From: Breoghania sp963678585
GTDB taxonomy: Bacteria > Pseudomonadota > Alphaproteobacteria > Rhizobiales > Stappiaceae
Direction: 5' to 3'
DNA: 64,000 nucleotides
NCBI GenBank assembly: GCA_963678585.2
Contig: CAXXGA010000002.1
Coordinates: 682,001 to 746,000 of the forward strand
Positions within the stretch are counted from its first letter, which is position 1, and each line of letters begins with the position of its first letter. The notes beneath the pieces are model-generated. The model did not search any database, had not been told where the DNA came from, and worked only from the letters and a program-made list of their open reading frames with translations. The position numbers and the translations under genes were made by a program. Positions 1 through 7,269 of this stretch are shown here, piece after piece.

Positions 1-172
1 CGACAGCCCGCGCGGGCATGACGCCTTCCTGCTGGACGAGCCGGAGCTTTTCAACATGGTGCGCGGCTTCCTGAAAGGGGCCGCCGGCGCGCGCGGCATT
101 GCCGTGTCCGGCACGGATAAGGGACCGGCTGCAGCGGCGCCTCAAGGCGAGGAGGCCCGGGCCGATGGCTGA
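1..172 (+). CDS. metX: Homoserine O-acetyltransferase, C-terminal end (partial)
   Basis: Only the last 56 or so codons are present, read from base 2 to a TGA at 170-172. The fragment DSPRGHDAFLLDEPELF matches the C-terminal part of MetX alpha/beta hydrolases, where the His of the catalytic triad lies in the GHDAFL stretch. MetX activates homoserine by acyl transfer in methionine synthesis. The assignment is strengthened by the next gene, metW, whose ATG (165) overlaps this stop by 8 bases, the usual metX-metW arrangement. The tail after the last helix is alanine-rich and poorly conserved. The 5' part lies outside the window. Confidence 0.85.
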   Translation, partial: DSPRGHDAFLLDEPELFNMVRGFLKGAAGARGIAVSGTDKGPAAAAPQGEEARADG

Positions 173-785
173 TGCGCCCATGACCGAAACCCGCGTCGAC
201 CACAAGGTCATCGCGGAGCTTGTGAAGCCGAATTCGCGCGTGCTCGATGTGGGCTGCGGCGACGGCGCGCTGTTGCAGTTGCTGGCGACGACCAAGGGCG
301 CGGATGCTCGCGGCATCGAGATTTCGCATGCGGGCGTGAATTCCTGCGTCGCGCGCGGTCTCTCCGTCATTCAGGGCGACGCCGACGAGGATCTGTCGGC
401 CTATCCCGACGGTTCCTTCGACTATGTGGTCCTCAGCCAGACGCTTCAGGCGACGTGGGACCCGAAGGAGGTCGTGCGCCACCTTCTGCGCATCGGCGGC
501 CATGTCATCGTTTCGTTCCCGAATTTCGGCCACTGGCAGAACCGGCTTCACCTGCTCCTCAAGGGACGGATGCCGGTTACCGACTATCTGCCCTATTCCT
601 GGTACGACACGCCGAACATTCACTTCTGCACCATCCGCGATTTCGTGGATCTGACGCGGGAACTGGGCTGCACGGTGGAAAAGGCCGTGGCGCTCAACGG
701 TAACGGTCAGGAAATCTCGATCAAGGCTCCCTGGTGGCTGTGGAACCTGATCGGCGAACAGGCGGTGTTTCTTCTCAGGAAGTAG
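165..785 (+). CDS. metW: Methionine biosynthesis protein MetW
   Basis: A 206-residue class I SAM-methyltransferase-fold protein with the motif VLDVGCGDG near residues 26-34, followed by the MetW-typical stretch YVVLSQTLQAT and the later SFPNFGHW and LPYSWYDTPNIHFCT segments. MetW partners with MetX in homoserine acylation and methionine synthesis in proteobacteria. The start at 165 was chosen over an upstream in-frame ATG at 99 because it gives the family's normal length and the typical short overlap with metX. It ends two bases before the stop of the convergent methyltransferase gene on the other strand. Confidence 0.93.
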   Translation: MADAPMTETRVDHKVIAELVKPNSRVLDVGCGDGALLQLLATTKGADARGIEISHAGVNSCVARGLSVIQGDADEDLSAYPDGSFDYVVLSQTLQATWDPKEVVRHLLRIGGHVIVSFPNFGHWQNRLHLLLKGRMPVTDYLPYSWYDTPNIHFCTIRDFVDLTRELGCTVEKAVALNGNGQEISIKAPWWLWNLIGEQAVFLLRK

Positions 786-787
786 GC

Positions 788-1576
788 TCAGTCCTTCGAG
801 GTGCGCTCGAGAGGCGCGGAGGGCTCATGCCGCGAGGTGCCGGGCTGGCTCGTAGGCGGGCCGTCGGAAATGAACACCGGGCGCAGGATATGGACGGCCT
901 TGCGCGCGCCCTTGGGGATCGTCTGGTAGATCTGTTTTTCCGCCTCCACCACGAGAACGCCCGCAAAAGCGGGCCAGAGCTGGCGGCCGATACGCTCAAG
1001 GCCGTTGGCCGAGCGCAACAGCAGGCGTGAGCGCAGCGGTGGCACATGCAGCGCGCTCGTGGCGGCTGTCGGCACAAAACGGGCTTCACGCAGGAAGGTG
1101 GAAAGCTGGCCCTTGGAGAAGGGGCGGCCATATCCGAAGGGCGTCGTTTCAAGCTGCGACCAGAGCGAGCGGCGGTTCGGCACGACCACCAGGATCCGCC
1201 CTCCGGGAGCCAGCACGCGCCAGATCTCGCGCAGGACCGCAATGGAATCGTTGGAAAGGTCGAGCGTATGGACGAGCAGGGCGCGGTCCATGCAGGCATC
1301 GGGCAGCGGCAGATTGCATTCATCCACCAGCAGAGCCCGGTTGGGGCCTCCGGCGGGCCATTCCATCACCCCTTGCGGAGCGGGCATGGCGGCAAGCAGA
1401 CGCTCCGTCTGGCCGATATAGGGATCGATATAAGGCTGGGGGAAGCCGAGCGACAGCACGCGCATTCCGCTCAGGTTCGGCCACTGTGCGTGAACGGCAT
1501 GGCCGACGATGGTGCGCACAAGCTGGCCGAGCGGCTGCTCGTAGAACCGTTTCATGTCGAGCACGTCGAGATACAT
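788..1576 (-). CDS. Class I SAM-dependent methyltransferase
   Basis: About 262 residues with a methyltransferase 11-like fold: RVLSLGFPQPY replaces the usual glycine-rich motif I, and motif II/III-like segments DRALLVHTLDLS and WRVLAPGGRILVVVPN are clear. Members of this family commonly sit next to gloB in Hyphomicrobiales, as here (divergent, gloB at 1901). The substrate is unknown. An alternative GTG start lies three codons upstream (1585); the ATG at 1576 fits the start MYLDVLDM seen in relatives. The C-terminal 30 residues are Ser/Pro-rich and probably disordered. Confidence 0.82.
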   Translation of the reverse strand: MYLDVLDMKRFYEQPLGQLVRTIVGHAVHAQWPNLSGMRVLSLGFPQPYIDPYIGQTERLLAAMPAPQGVMEWPAGGPNRALLVDECNLPLPDACMDRALLVHTLDLSNDSIAVLREIWRVLAPGGRILVVVPNRRSLWSQLETTPFGYGRPFSKGQLSTFLREARFVPTAATSALHVPPLRSRLLLRSANGLERIGRQLWPAFAGVLVVEAEKQIYQTIPKGARKAVHILRPVFISDGPPTSQPGTSRHEPSAPLERTSKD

Positions 1577-1900
1577 CGGGGTCACCGCCAGAGCCGGTCA
1601 GGCGCGCCTGCGCCTGTCGGCAGATCATGTCGCTTCCGGGCCTGATTCCGTTATCCCGGTCCATTCGGCGACGATTGAAACGACTTGTGCCCGCACATGC
1701 AATCACTGCTTGTCGGCAGAACGCACATAGGGCGAAAGCGTCGCAATACTAATCTGTCGAATATCCTGTAACCTTACGGTGAGTTGCGGGTTTCGACATC
1801 TTGGTTGCAGCCTTGGCCCCTTGCAAATTGGGCGGGCTGCGGTCATTTCCTTAACGCTGTAGGAAATGAAATCTTGGACGTCCAACGAGGGAGAGCGAAA

Positions 1901-2674
1901 ATGGGTTCGCTGGAAATCCGCCAATTCACGTGCCTCGACGACAATTTCGGCGTGCTCGCGCACGATCCCGATACCGGGAAAACCCTTGCTGTCGACGTTC
2001 CCGATGCGGATGCGGTGATGGCCGAGCTTGAGGCCGCTGGGTGGAAGCTCACCCATATCCTGATCACCCATCACCATGGCGATCATACGCAAGGGCTGGC
2101 GGCGTTGAAGGCGCGCACCGGGGCTTTCGTCATCGGTCCGGCAAAATCGGCGACCCGCGTCGGCCCCTTCGACCAGAGCGTCGGCGACGGCGATGTCGTG
2201 CCCTTCGGCGGCGATGAAATCCGTTGCATCGCCACGCCGGGTCACACGCTCGACCAGATTTCCTACTGGCTGCCCGGCGCGGGCGTCGCCTTTACCGGCG
2301 ACACGCTCTTCGCGATGGGATGCGGCCGCCTGTTCGAAGGCTCTGCGGAGGTGATGTGGGCTTCGCTTGAAAAGCTCATCGACATGCTTCCGTCGCAGAC
2401 CCGTATCTATTGCGGCCACGAATACACGCTCGCCAATGCGCGCTTTGCGGTGTCGGTCGATCCGGCGAATGCGGCGCTGGCGGACAGGCTGGCGGAAGTG
2501 GAGGCCCTGCGTGCGGCAGGCAAGCCCACGCTTCCCACCACCATGGCCCTTGAATTGCAGACCAATCCCTTCCTGCGCGTGCATGATGCAGGTCTTCAGG
2601 AGGCGATCGGTCTTGCAGGCGCGTCGGCGGCTGAGGTCTTTGCCGAAGTTCGCAGGCGCAAGGACAGCTTCTAG
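1901..2674 (+). CDS. gloB: Hydroxyacylglutathione hydrolase (glyoxalase II)
   Basis: This 257-residue metallo-beta-lactamase-fold enzyme hydrolyses S-lactoylglutathione to lactate and glutathione, the second step of methylglyoxal detoxification. The metal-binding motif THHHGDH is at residues 56-62, with the later metal ligands in TPGHTLDQ, FTGDTLF and CGHEYT; the last is characteristic of glyoxalase II. The ATG at 1901 is preceded by a GGGAGAG ribosome binding site and gives the standard length; an earlier in-frame codon at 1784 would add an unconserved leader. It is followed by the cupin gene on the same strand. Confidence 0.95.
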   Translation: MGSLEIRQFTCLDDNFGVLAHDPDTGKTLAVDVPDADAVMAELEAAGWKLTHILITHHHGDHTQGLAALKARTGAFVIGPAKSATRVGPFDQSVGDGDVVPFGGDEIRCIATPGHTLDQISYWLPGAGVAFTGDTLFAMGCGRLFEGSAEVMWASLEKLIDMLPSQTRIYCGHEYTLANARFAVSVDPANAALADRLAEVEALRAAGKPTLPTTMALELQTNPFLRVHDAGLQEAIGLAGASAAEVFAEVRRRKDSF

Positions 2675-2744
2675 GATTTCCTGGCCGCACGGCACATGGT
2701 CCGAGCCGGACCGTGTGCGGGGCCCCAAGCGGAGGAATGACGCC

Positions 2745-3194
2745 ATGGCCGAATCCCACCTGAACCTGAGCGTGGAAGACGTGGTGCGGAAGCTGAAGCT
2801 GAAAGAGCACCCCGAAGGCGGCTTCTATCGCGAAACCTTCCGCGATGCGGTTTGTTCGCAAGGCAGGGCACGCTCGACCGCGATCTATTTCCTCGTTCCC
2901 TCCGGCATCGTCACCGCCTGGCACAAGGTCGATGCGGTGGAGGTTTGGCACTATTATGCCGGTGCGCCGTTGACGCTCGGCCTGTCGGACGGCAAGTGCA
3001 AGCAGATCATCACGCTCGGGCCCAATATCGCCGCCAGCCAGCAGCCGCAGGCCGTTGTGCCGGAAGGCATCTGGCAGCAGGCGGAAACGCTGGGCATGTG
3101 GACGCTGGTCGGCTGCACCGTTTCGCCCGGCTTCGAATTCGACGGTTTCGAGCTGGCGGCTGACGGCTGGGAGCCGGGAAAGAAGCCCTGCTAG
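2745..3194 (+). CDS. Cupin-fold protein, DUF985 family
   Basis: A 149-residue protein of the DUF985 cupin family, recognisable from LKLKEHPEGGFYRETFRD at the start, the barrel strand STAIYFLVP, and WHKVDAVEVWHYYAGAPL carrying the potential metal-binding histidines. A GGAGG box at 2731-2735 sits nine bases before the ATG at 2745, which decides the start against upstream in-frame codons. The family's activity is unknown. Because it lies 70 bases after gloB in the same direction it may be co-transcribed. It ends just before the stop of opgG on the other strand. Confidence 0.88.
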   Translation: MAESHLNLSVEDVVRKLKLKEHPEGGFYRETFRDAVCSQGRARSTAIYFLVPSGIVTAWHKVDAVEVWHYYAGAPLTLGLSDGKCKQIITLGPNIAASQQPQAVVPEGIWQQAETLGMWTLVGCTVSPGFEFDGFELAADGWEPGKKPC

Positions 3195-3215
3195 GGGCTC
3201 ATCCCCGGCTGCGCC

Positions 3216-4763
3216 TTATCGGGCCACCAGATCGTGGGAAAGCTGGCCGAGCCAGGTCTCGCTGATGACGTCATCGCCGCGCCGCAGATAGACGCGCGCC
3301 TCGATGGGATCGTGTTCGGGCGTCTTGGCGTCGAAGACCAGACGCCAGCGATCCGTGCCGACGACGGGCAGGGCGTAGACATTGATCGGCTTGCCCGTCG
3401 ACAGTTCCACCACCGGCTCCACACCTGACTTCTGCGTCAGGCCCTTGACCGCCGGGCCTTCGAAATCGAGAACGACCTTGATCTGGTCGCCGGGGCGCGG
3501 CTGGCCGGGCACGCCGCCCTGACCGACGCGCGTGGCGACGACCTGCGAGCCGCTTTCCGGCGTGGGGTGCCGGTCGGCCCAAGTCATGCGATAGGCCAGC
3601 GAAAGCTCCGTTCCCGCCTCAGGCGTTTTGGCAGGTGTCCAGTAGGCGACGATATTGTCGAAGATCTCGTCGTCGGTGGGGATTTCGACGAGCTGCACCG
3701 CGCCCGCGCCGAAGGGGCGCAGCGGCTCGATCCACACCGAGGGGCGTTTGTCGTAAAAGACCCCGTCATCCTGATAGTTGGCGAAAGCCCGGTCGCGCTG
3801 GGCAAGGCCGAAGCCCTTCACGTCGGGTGCGGAGAAGGTGGAGGTGCGCACCGTGGTCGGATCGTTGAGCGGACGCCAGATCCGTTCGCCGTTGCCCGCC
3901 AGGATCGCGAGACCGTCCGTATCGTGCACCTCGGGCCGCCAGTCGCGGGCGGTGGCGCGGTTGGTTTCCGAATACCAGTACATCGAGGTCAGCGGCGCAA
4001 CGCCGAGGCGCTCCACTTGCTTGCGGAAGAACAGCCGCGTGTCCACGTCGATGATCTGGCCTTTGCCGTCCTTGTGGGTCAGCGCCATCTTGTAGGCGCC
4101 CGCAACGGAGGGCGAATTGAGCAGCGCATAGATGACGATGGTCTGGCCGTCCTCTTCCGGCGGGGCGAGCCAGAAGGCGGAAAAGCGCGGGAATTCCTCA
4201 GGCGTGGAAAGCCCGGTGTCGATGGCGAGCCCGCGCGTCGACTGGCCGTACTGGCGCGACTGGCCGTCGGTGCGGAAATAGCTCGCCCCCAGATAGGAGA
4301 TCCAGTCGGTCTTGAGGTCGGGCCGCATGATGCGGAACCCGGCAAAGCCGATGTCGCGCGGCAGCGCGCGGGCCGGGCTGTCATCGGGCATCTCGAAGGC
4401 GTCGGGCGAATAAAGCACTTCGCGCGCCTTGGCTCCCTCCACCTCGTAGATCTTCACCGGCTCCTTGAAATAGCGGCCCGGATGGAAGAACTGCACCGGC
4501 GCATCCGGCGTGATGGCGAGCGTTTCGGACGCCTTGAAGCGGATCTTCCAGTGGGCGTCATAGTCGATCTTTTCCAGCGTGTCGGCGGCGCGCACCTCCG
4601 GGGCCTCATAGGGCTTGTCGGCGAGCGCTCGGGCGCGTCCGATCAGCGTGTCGAAGGTGAAGGGTTCGGCGGGGCCGAGCTTGAGCTTGGGCTCTTCTGC
4701 CTGTGCGCTCATGGTGAAGGCGACAAGGGCGAGGGCCGTCAGGGTGCGAAGCATGAAAGACAT
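3216..4763 (-). CDS. opgG: Periplasmic glucan biosynthesis protein OpgG/MdoG family
   Basis: A 515-residue exported protein with a clear signal peptide (LRTLTALALVAFTMSAQA, cut before EEPK) and an OpgG-type beta-sandwich: PEVRAADTLEKIDYDAHWKI near the N-terminus, AGFRIMRPD, SYLGASYFRTDGQSRQYGQS, then FPRFSAFWL and the C-terminal Ig-like domain. OpgG/OpgD proteins act in the periplasm in osmoregulated glucan synthesis. Length matches E. coli OpgG (about 511). Start at 4763 (MSFMLRT) or 4754 (MLRT) is uncertain because no strong ribosome binding site is visible. No opgH lies next to it in this window. Confidence 0.9.
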   Translation of the reverse strand: MSFMLRTLTALALVAFTMSAQAEEPKLKLGPAEPFTFDTLIGRARALADKPYEAPEVRAADTLEKIDYDAHWKIRFKASETLAITPDAPVQFFHPGRYFKEPVKIYEVEGAKAREVLYSPDAFEMPDDSPARALPRDIGFAGFRIMRPDLKTDWISYLGASYFRTDGQSRQYGQSTRGLAIDTGLSTPEEFPRFSAFWLAPPEEDGQTIVIYALLNSPSVAGAYKMALTHKDGKGQIIDVDTRLFFRKQVERLGVAPLTSMYWYSETNRATARDWRPEVHDTDGLAILAGNGERIWRPLNDPTTVRTSTFSAPDVKGFGLAQRDRAFANYQDDGVFYDKRPSVWIEPLRPFGAGAVQLVEIPTDDEIFDNIVAYWTPAKTPEAGTELSLAYRMTWADRHPTPESGSQVVATRVGQGGVPGQPRPGDQIKVVLDFEGPAVKGLTQKSGVEPVVELSTGKPINVYALPVVGTDRWRLVFDAKTPEHDPIEARVYLRRGDDVISETWLGQLSHDLVAR

Positions 4764-5012
4764 CTCGAAAAGGGAGGGCGGCACGAGAGGTGCTGCGCCG
4801 GAAGGATCTTCATATGCCAAGAAGAGCCGAGGCAAAATGGCTCTAGCAAGGCAGAAGAGGGGCTTTGTTGCGCCTGTCCGGACAATTGCCGCTGGGGTGC
4901 TTTTCCATAGGTTGCGTTGCCCCCCTTGCGCCACGGCCACGCTTGGCTACAGTGCGGCGGAATTTTCCAAAGGGGGCGAATGCTGCGCCCTTCATCAGAT
5001 CGGACGTTACCC

Positions 5013-6248
5013 ATGGCGCTTGAAGAAAAGAAAAAGGGCGATATCAAGAAGGTTGTGCTGGCCTATTCGGGCGGCCTCGACACCTCCATCATCCTGAAGT
5101 GGCTGCAGACCGAATACGGCTGCGAGGTGGTGACCTTCACCGCCGATCTCGGTCAGGGCGAAGAGCTTGAGCCCGCACGGGCCAAGGCCGAGATGCTCGG
5201 CATCAAGGAAATCTACATCGACGACCTGCGCGAGGAATTCATCAAGGACTTCGTGTTCCCGATGTTCCGCGCCAATGCCGTCTATGAAGGCGTCTACCTG
5301 CTCGGTACTTCCATCGCCCGCCCGCTGATCTCCAAGCGCCTCATCGAGATTGCGCATGAGACCGGTGCCGACGCCATTGCGCATGGCGCGACCGGCAAGG
5401 GCAACGATCAGGTCCGCTTCGAGCTTTCCGCCTATGCGCTGGACCCGGACATCAAGGTGATCGCGCCCTGGCGTGACTGGACCTTCAAGTCCCGTACCGA
5501 TCTGATCGAATTCGCCGAGAAGTGGCAGATCCCGGTTCCGCACGACAAGCGCGGCGAGGCTCCGTTCTCTGTCGACGCGAACATGCTGCATTCGTCGTCG
5601 GAAGGTAAGGTTCTGGAAGATCCGGCCGAGGAGCCGCCCGCCTACGTCTACCAGCGCACCGTCTCCCCGATGGACGCGCCGGACGTGGCGACCGAGATCG
5701 AGATCGGTTTCGAGAAGGGCGATGCGGTTTCGCTGAACGGCAAGGCCATGTCGCCTGCGACGCTCTTCGCCAAGCTCAACGACTATGGTCGCGACAACGG
5801 CATCGGCCGTATCGATCTGGTCGAAAACCGCTTCGTCGGCATGAAGTCGCGCGGCGTCTACGAGACCCCGGGCGGCACGATCCTGCTTCAGGCGCACCGC
5901 GCAATCGAGTCCATCACGCTCGACCGTGGCGCAGGCCACCTGAAGGACGAGCTGATGCCCCGCTATGCGGAGCTGATCTACAACGGCTTCTGGTTCTCGC
6001 CGGAGCGCGAGATGCTTCAGGCTGCCATCGACAAGTCGCAGGAAAAGGTGACCGGCACCGTCAAGATGAAGCTCTATAAGGGCAACGTCATCGTGACCGG
6101 CCGCGCCTCGCCCTATTCGCTCTATTCGGAGGAACTGGTGACCTTCGAGGACGATCAGGGTGCCTACGACCAGAAGGACGCAGCCGGCTTCATCAAGCTG
6201 AACGCCCTGCGTCTGCGCACGCTCGCCAAGCGCGACCGCATCAAGTAA
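5013..6248 (+). CDS. argG: Argininosuccinate synthase
   Basis: A 411-residue enzyme that joins citrulline and aspartate, with ATP, in arginine synthesis. The nucleotide-binding P-loop VVLAYSGGLDTSI is near residues 14-26, and GATGKGNDQVRFE, the citrulline/aspartate-binding stretch, is intact. The ATG at 5013 begins MALEEKKK and was preferred over an upstream in-frame codon at 4917 because it gives the usual family length. The gene stands alone, divergent from opgG, and is followed by a strong hairpin terminator at 6287-6321. Confidence 0.96.
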   Translation: MALEEKKKGDIKKVVLAYSGGLDTSIILKWLQTEYGCEVVTFTADLGQGEELEPARAKAEMLGIKEIYIDDLREEFIKDFVFPMFRANAVYEGVYLLGTSIARPLISKRLIEIAHETGADAIAHGATGKGNDQVRFELSAYALDPDIKVIAPWRDWTFKSRTDLIEFAEKWQIPVPHDKRGEAPFSVDANMLHSSSEGKVLEDPAEEPPAYVYQRTVSPMDAPDVATEIEIGFEKGDAVSLNGKAMSPATLFAKLNDYGRDNGIGRIDLVENRFVGMKSRGVYETPGGTILLQAHRAIESITLDRGAGHLKDELMPRYAELIYNGFWFSPEREMLQAAIDKSQEKVTGTVKMKLYKGNVIVTGRASPYSLYSEELVTFEDDQGAYDQKDAAGFIKLNALRLRTLAKRDRIK

Positions 6249-6286
6249 GCGGCGCCCGCCCGCAACGGGCGGCATGACGGATAAAT

Positions 6287-6321
6287 AAAAAGGGCGACTG
6301 GCTGCGGCCAGTCGCCCTTTT
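6287..6321 (+). terminator. Intrinsic terminator after argG
   Basis: A long perfect hairpin: AAAAGGGCGACTGGC, a TGCG loop, then GCCAGTCGCCCTTTT. It lies 38 bases after the argG stop. The A-run before and T-run after the stem mean it could also stop transcription from the lolA operon on the other strand, whose stop is at 6368. Confidence 0.9.
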
Positions 6322-6367
6322 GCGTTCTATGTGCTCCGCTCCGCCGGACGGCGGATGCCTCTGTGCG

Positions 6368-7063
6368 CTATTCGCGGCCCTGACGGGCGTTGGCCAGATA
6401 ATCGATAATGAACATCTTGTTGTTCACCGCTACGTCCGTATTGACGTTGTAGATGGCGACGGAGGTATCGAGCCCCTGTTCGTCGGTCACCGTCCACTGC
6501 TTCAGGTCCTGCGTCTGCGCGTCGAATATGAGCGTCAGCTTGCCCTGCACGAAGGTGCCGTCCTCGGTGATGATCACGGTCACCAGATCCGGCTCCACGG
6601 ATACGGAGGTGACATTGGCATCGCTCGTCAGGTCGATCTTGTCCGACAGCAGGAAGCGCAGCGGCGTCTTGGAAAGCGGCCAGATGTCCTGCGTCTGCAG
6701 CTTACGGTCCTTCACCGAGACGGATTTGCCGTCGGCGATGATGTCGATGCGGGCAGGGGGCTTGTAGTGGAAGCGGATCTTGCCCGGTCGCGACAGGAAG
6801 AACTGGCCTTCCGCGCGCTCGCCATTGGGGCCGAACTGCACGAAGTCGCCCGCCATGGTGGAGATGCCGTTGAAGTAGCGATTGATTTCTTCCAGCGTCG
6901 CGCGCTGCTTGTCGTTCAGCGGCGTGCGCGCTTCCGCGACGGGCGCGGCGACAAGGCCGCAAGCGAGGGCGACCGCTGCCGCGATCATGCCGAGGCTCGA
7001 CCTGCGCGATACCCGGGCCGGACGGGCATTTGCTGTCTGGGTCCGCGTTGACCGGAATGCCAT
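6368..7063 (-). CDS. Outer-membrane lipoprotein carrier LolA family protein
   Basis: A 231-residue secreted protein of the LolA fold. After a basic N-terminus and signal segment (LGMIAAAVALACGLVAAPVAEA) it shows INRYFNGISTMAGDFVQFGPNGERAEGQF, FLSRPGKIRFHY and a repeating beta-strand pattern ending in the DYLANARQGRE tail. LolA proteins carry lipoproteins across the periplasm. The start at 7063 was chosen because a GGAGAG box lies about eight bases upstream. It is third in the minus-strand row aminotransferase-ftsK-lolA, a gene order seen in rhizobia. Confidence 0.88.
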   Translation of the reverse strand: MAFRSTRTQTANARPARVSRRSSLGMIAAAVALACGLVAAPVAEARTPLNDKQRATLEEINRYFNGISTMAGDFVQFGPNGERAEGQFFLSRPGKIRFHYKPPARIDIIADGKSVSVKDRKLQTQDIWPLSKTPLRFLLSDKIDLTSDANVTSVSVEPDLVTVIITEDGTFVQGKLTLIFDAQTQDLKQWTVTDEQGLDTSVAIYNVNTDVAVNNKMFIIDYLANARQGRE

Positions 7064-7269
7064 CAATAGTCTCTCCATCTGCGTCCGGGAATTACGAGAC
7101 GCGCATGCTTGAAGTGTCGATAATTGGCGCCGCGCATGTTTGCAGTGTCGAGAATAAGACACCGCGCATGTTTGGCCGCTACCAGCCGGCTGTGGCGAAT
7201 CTGGGGCGCGGCAAGTTCGAGTGTGACCTGCCGCAGCGTTCTTGTCTTCCTTGGCCGCGCTGACGGGCG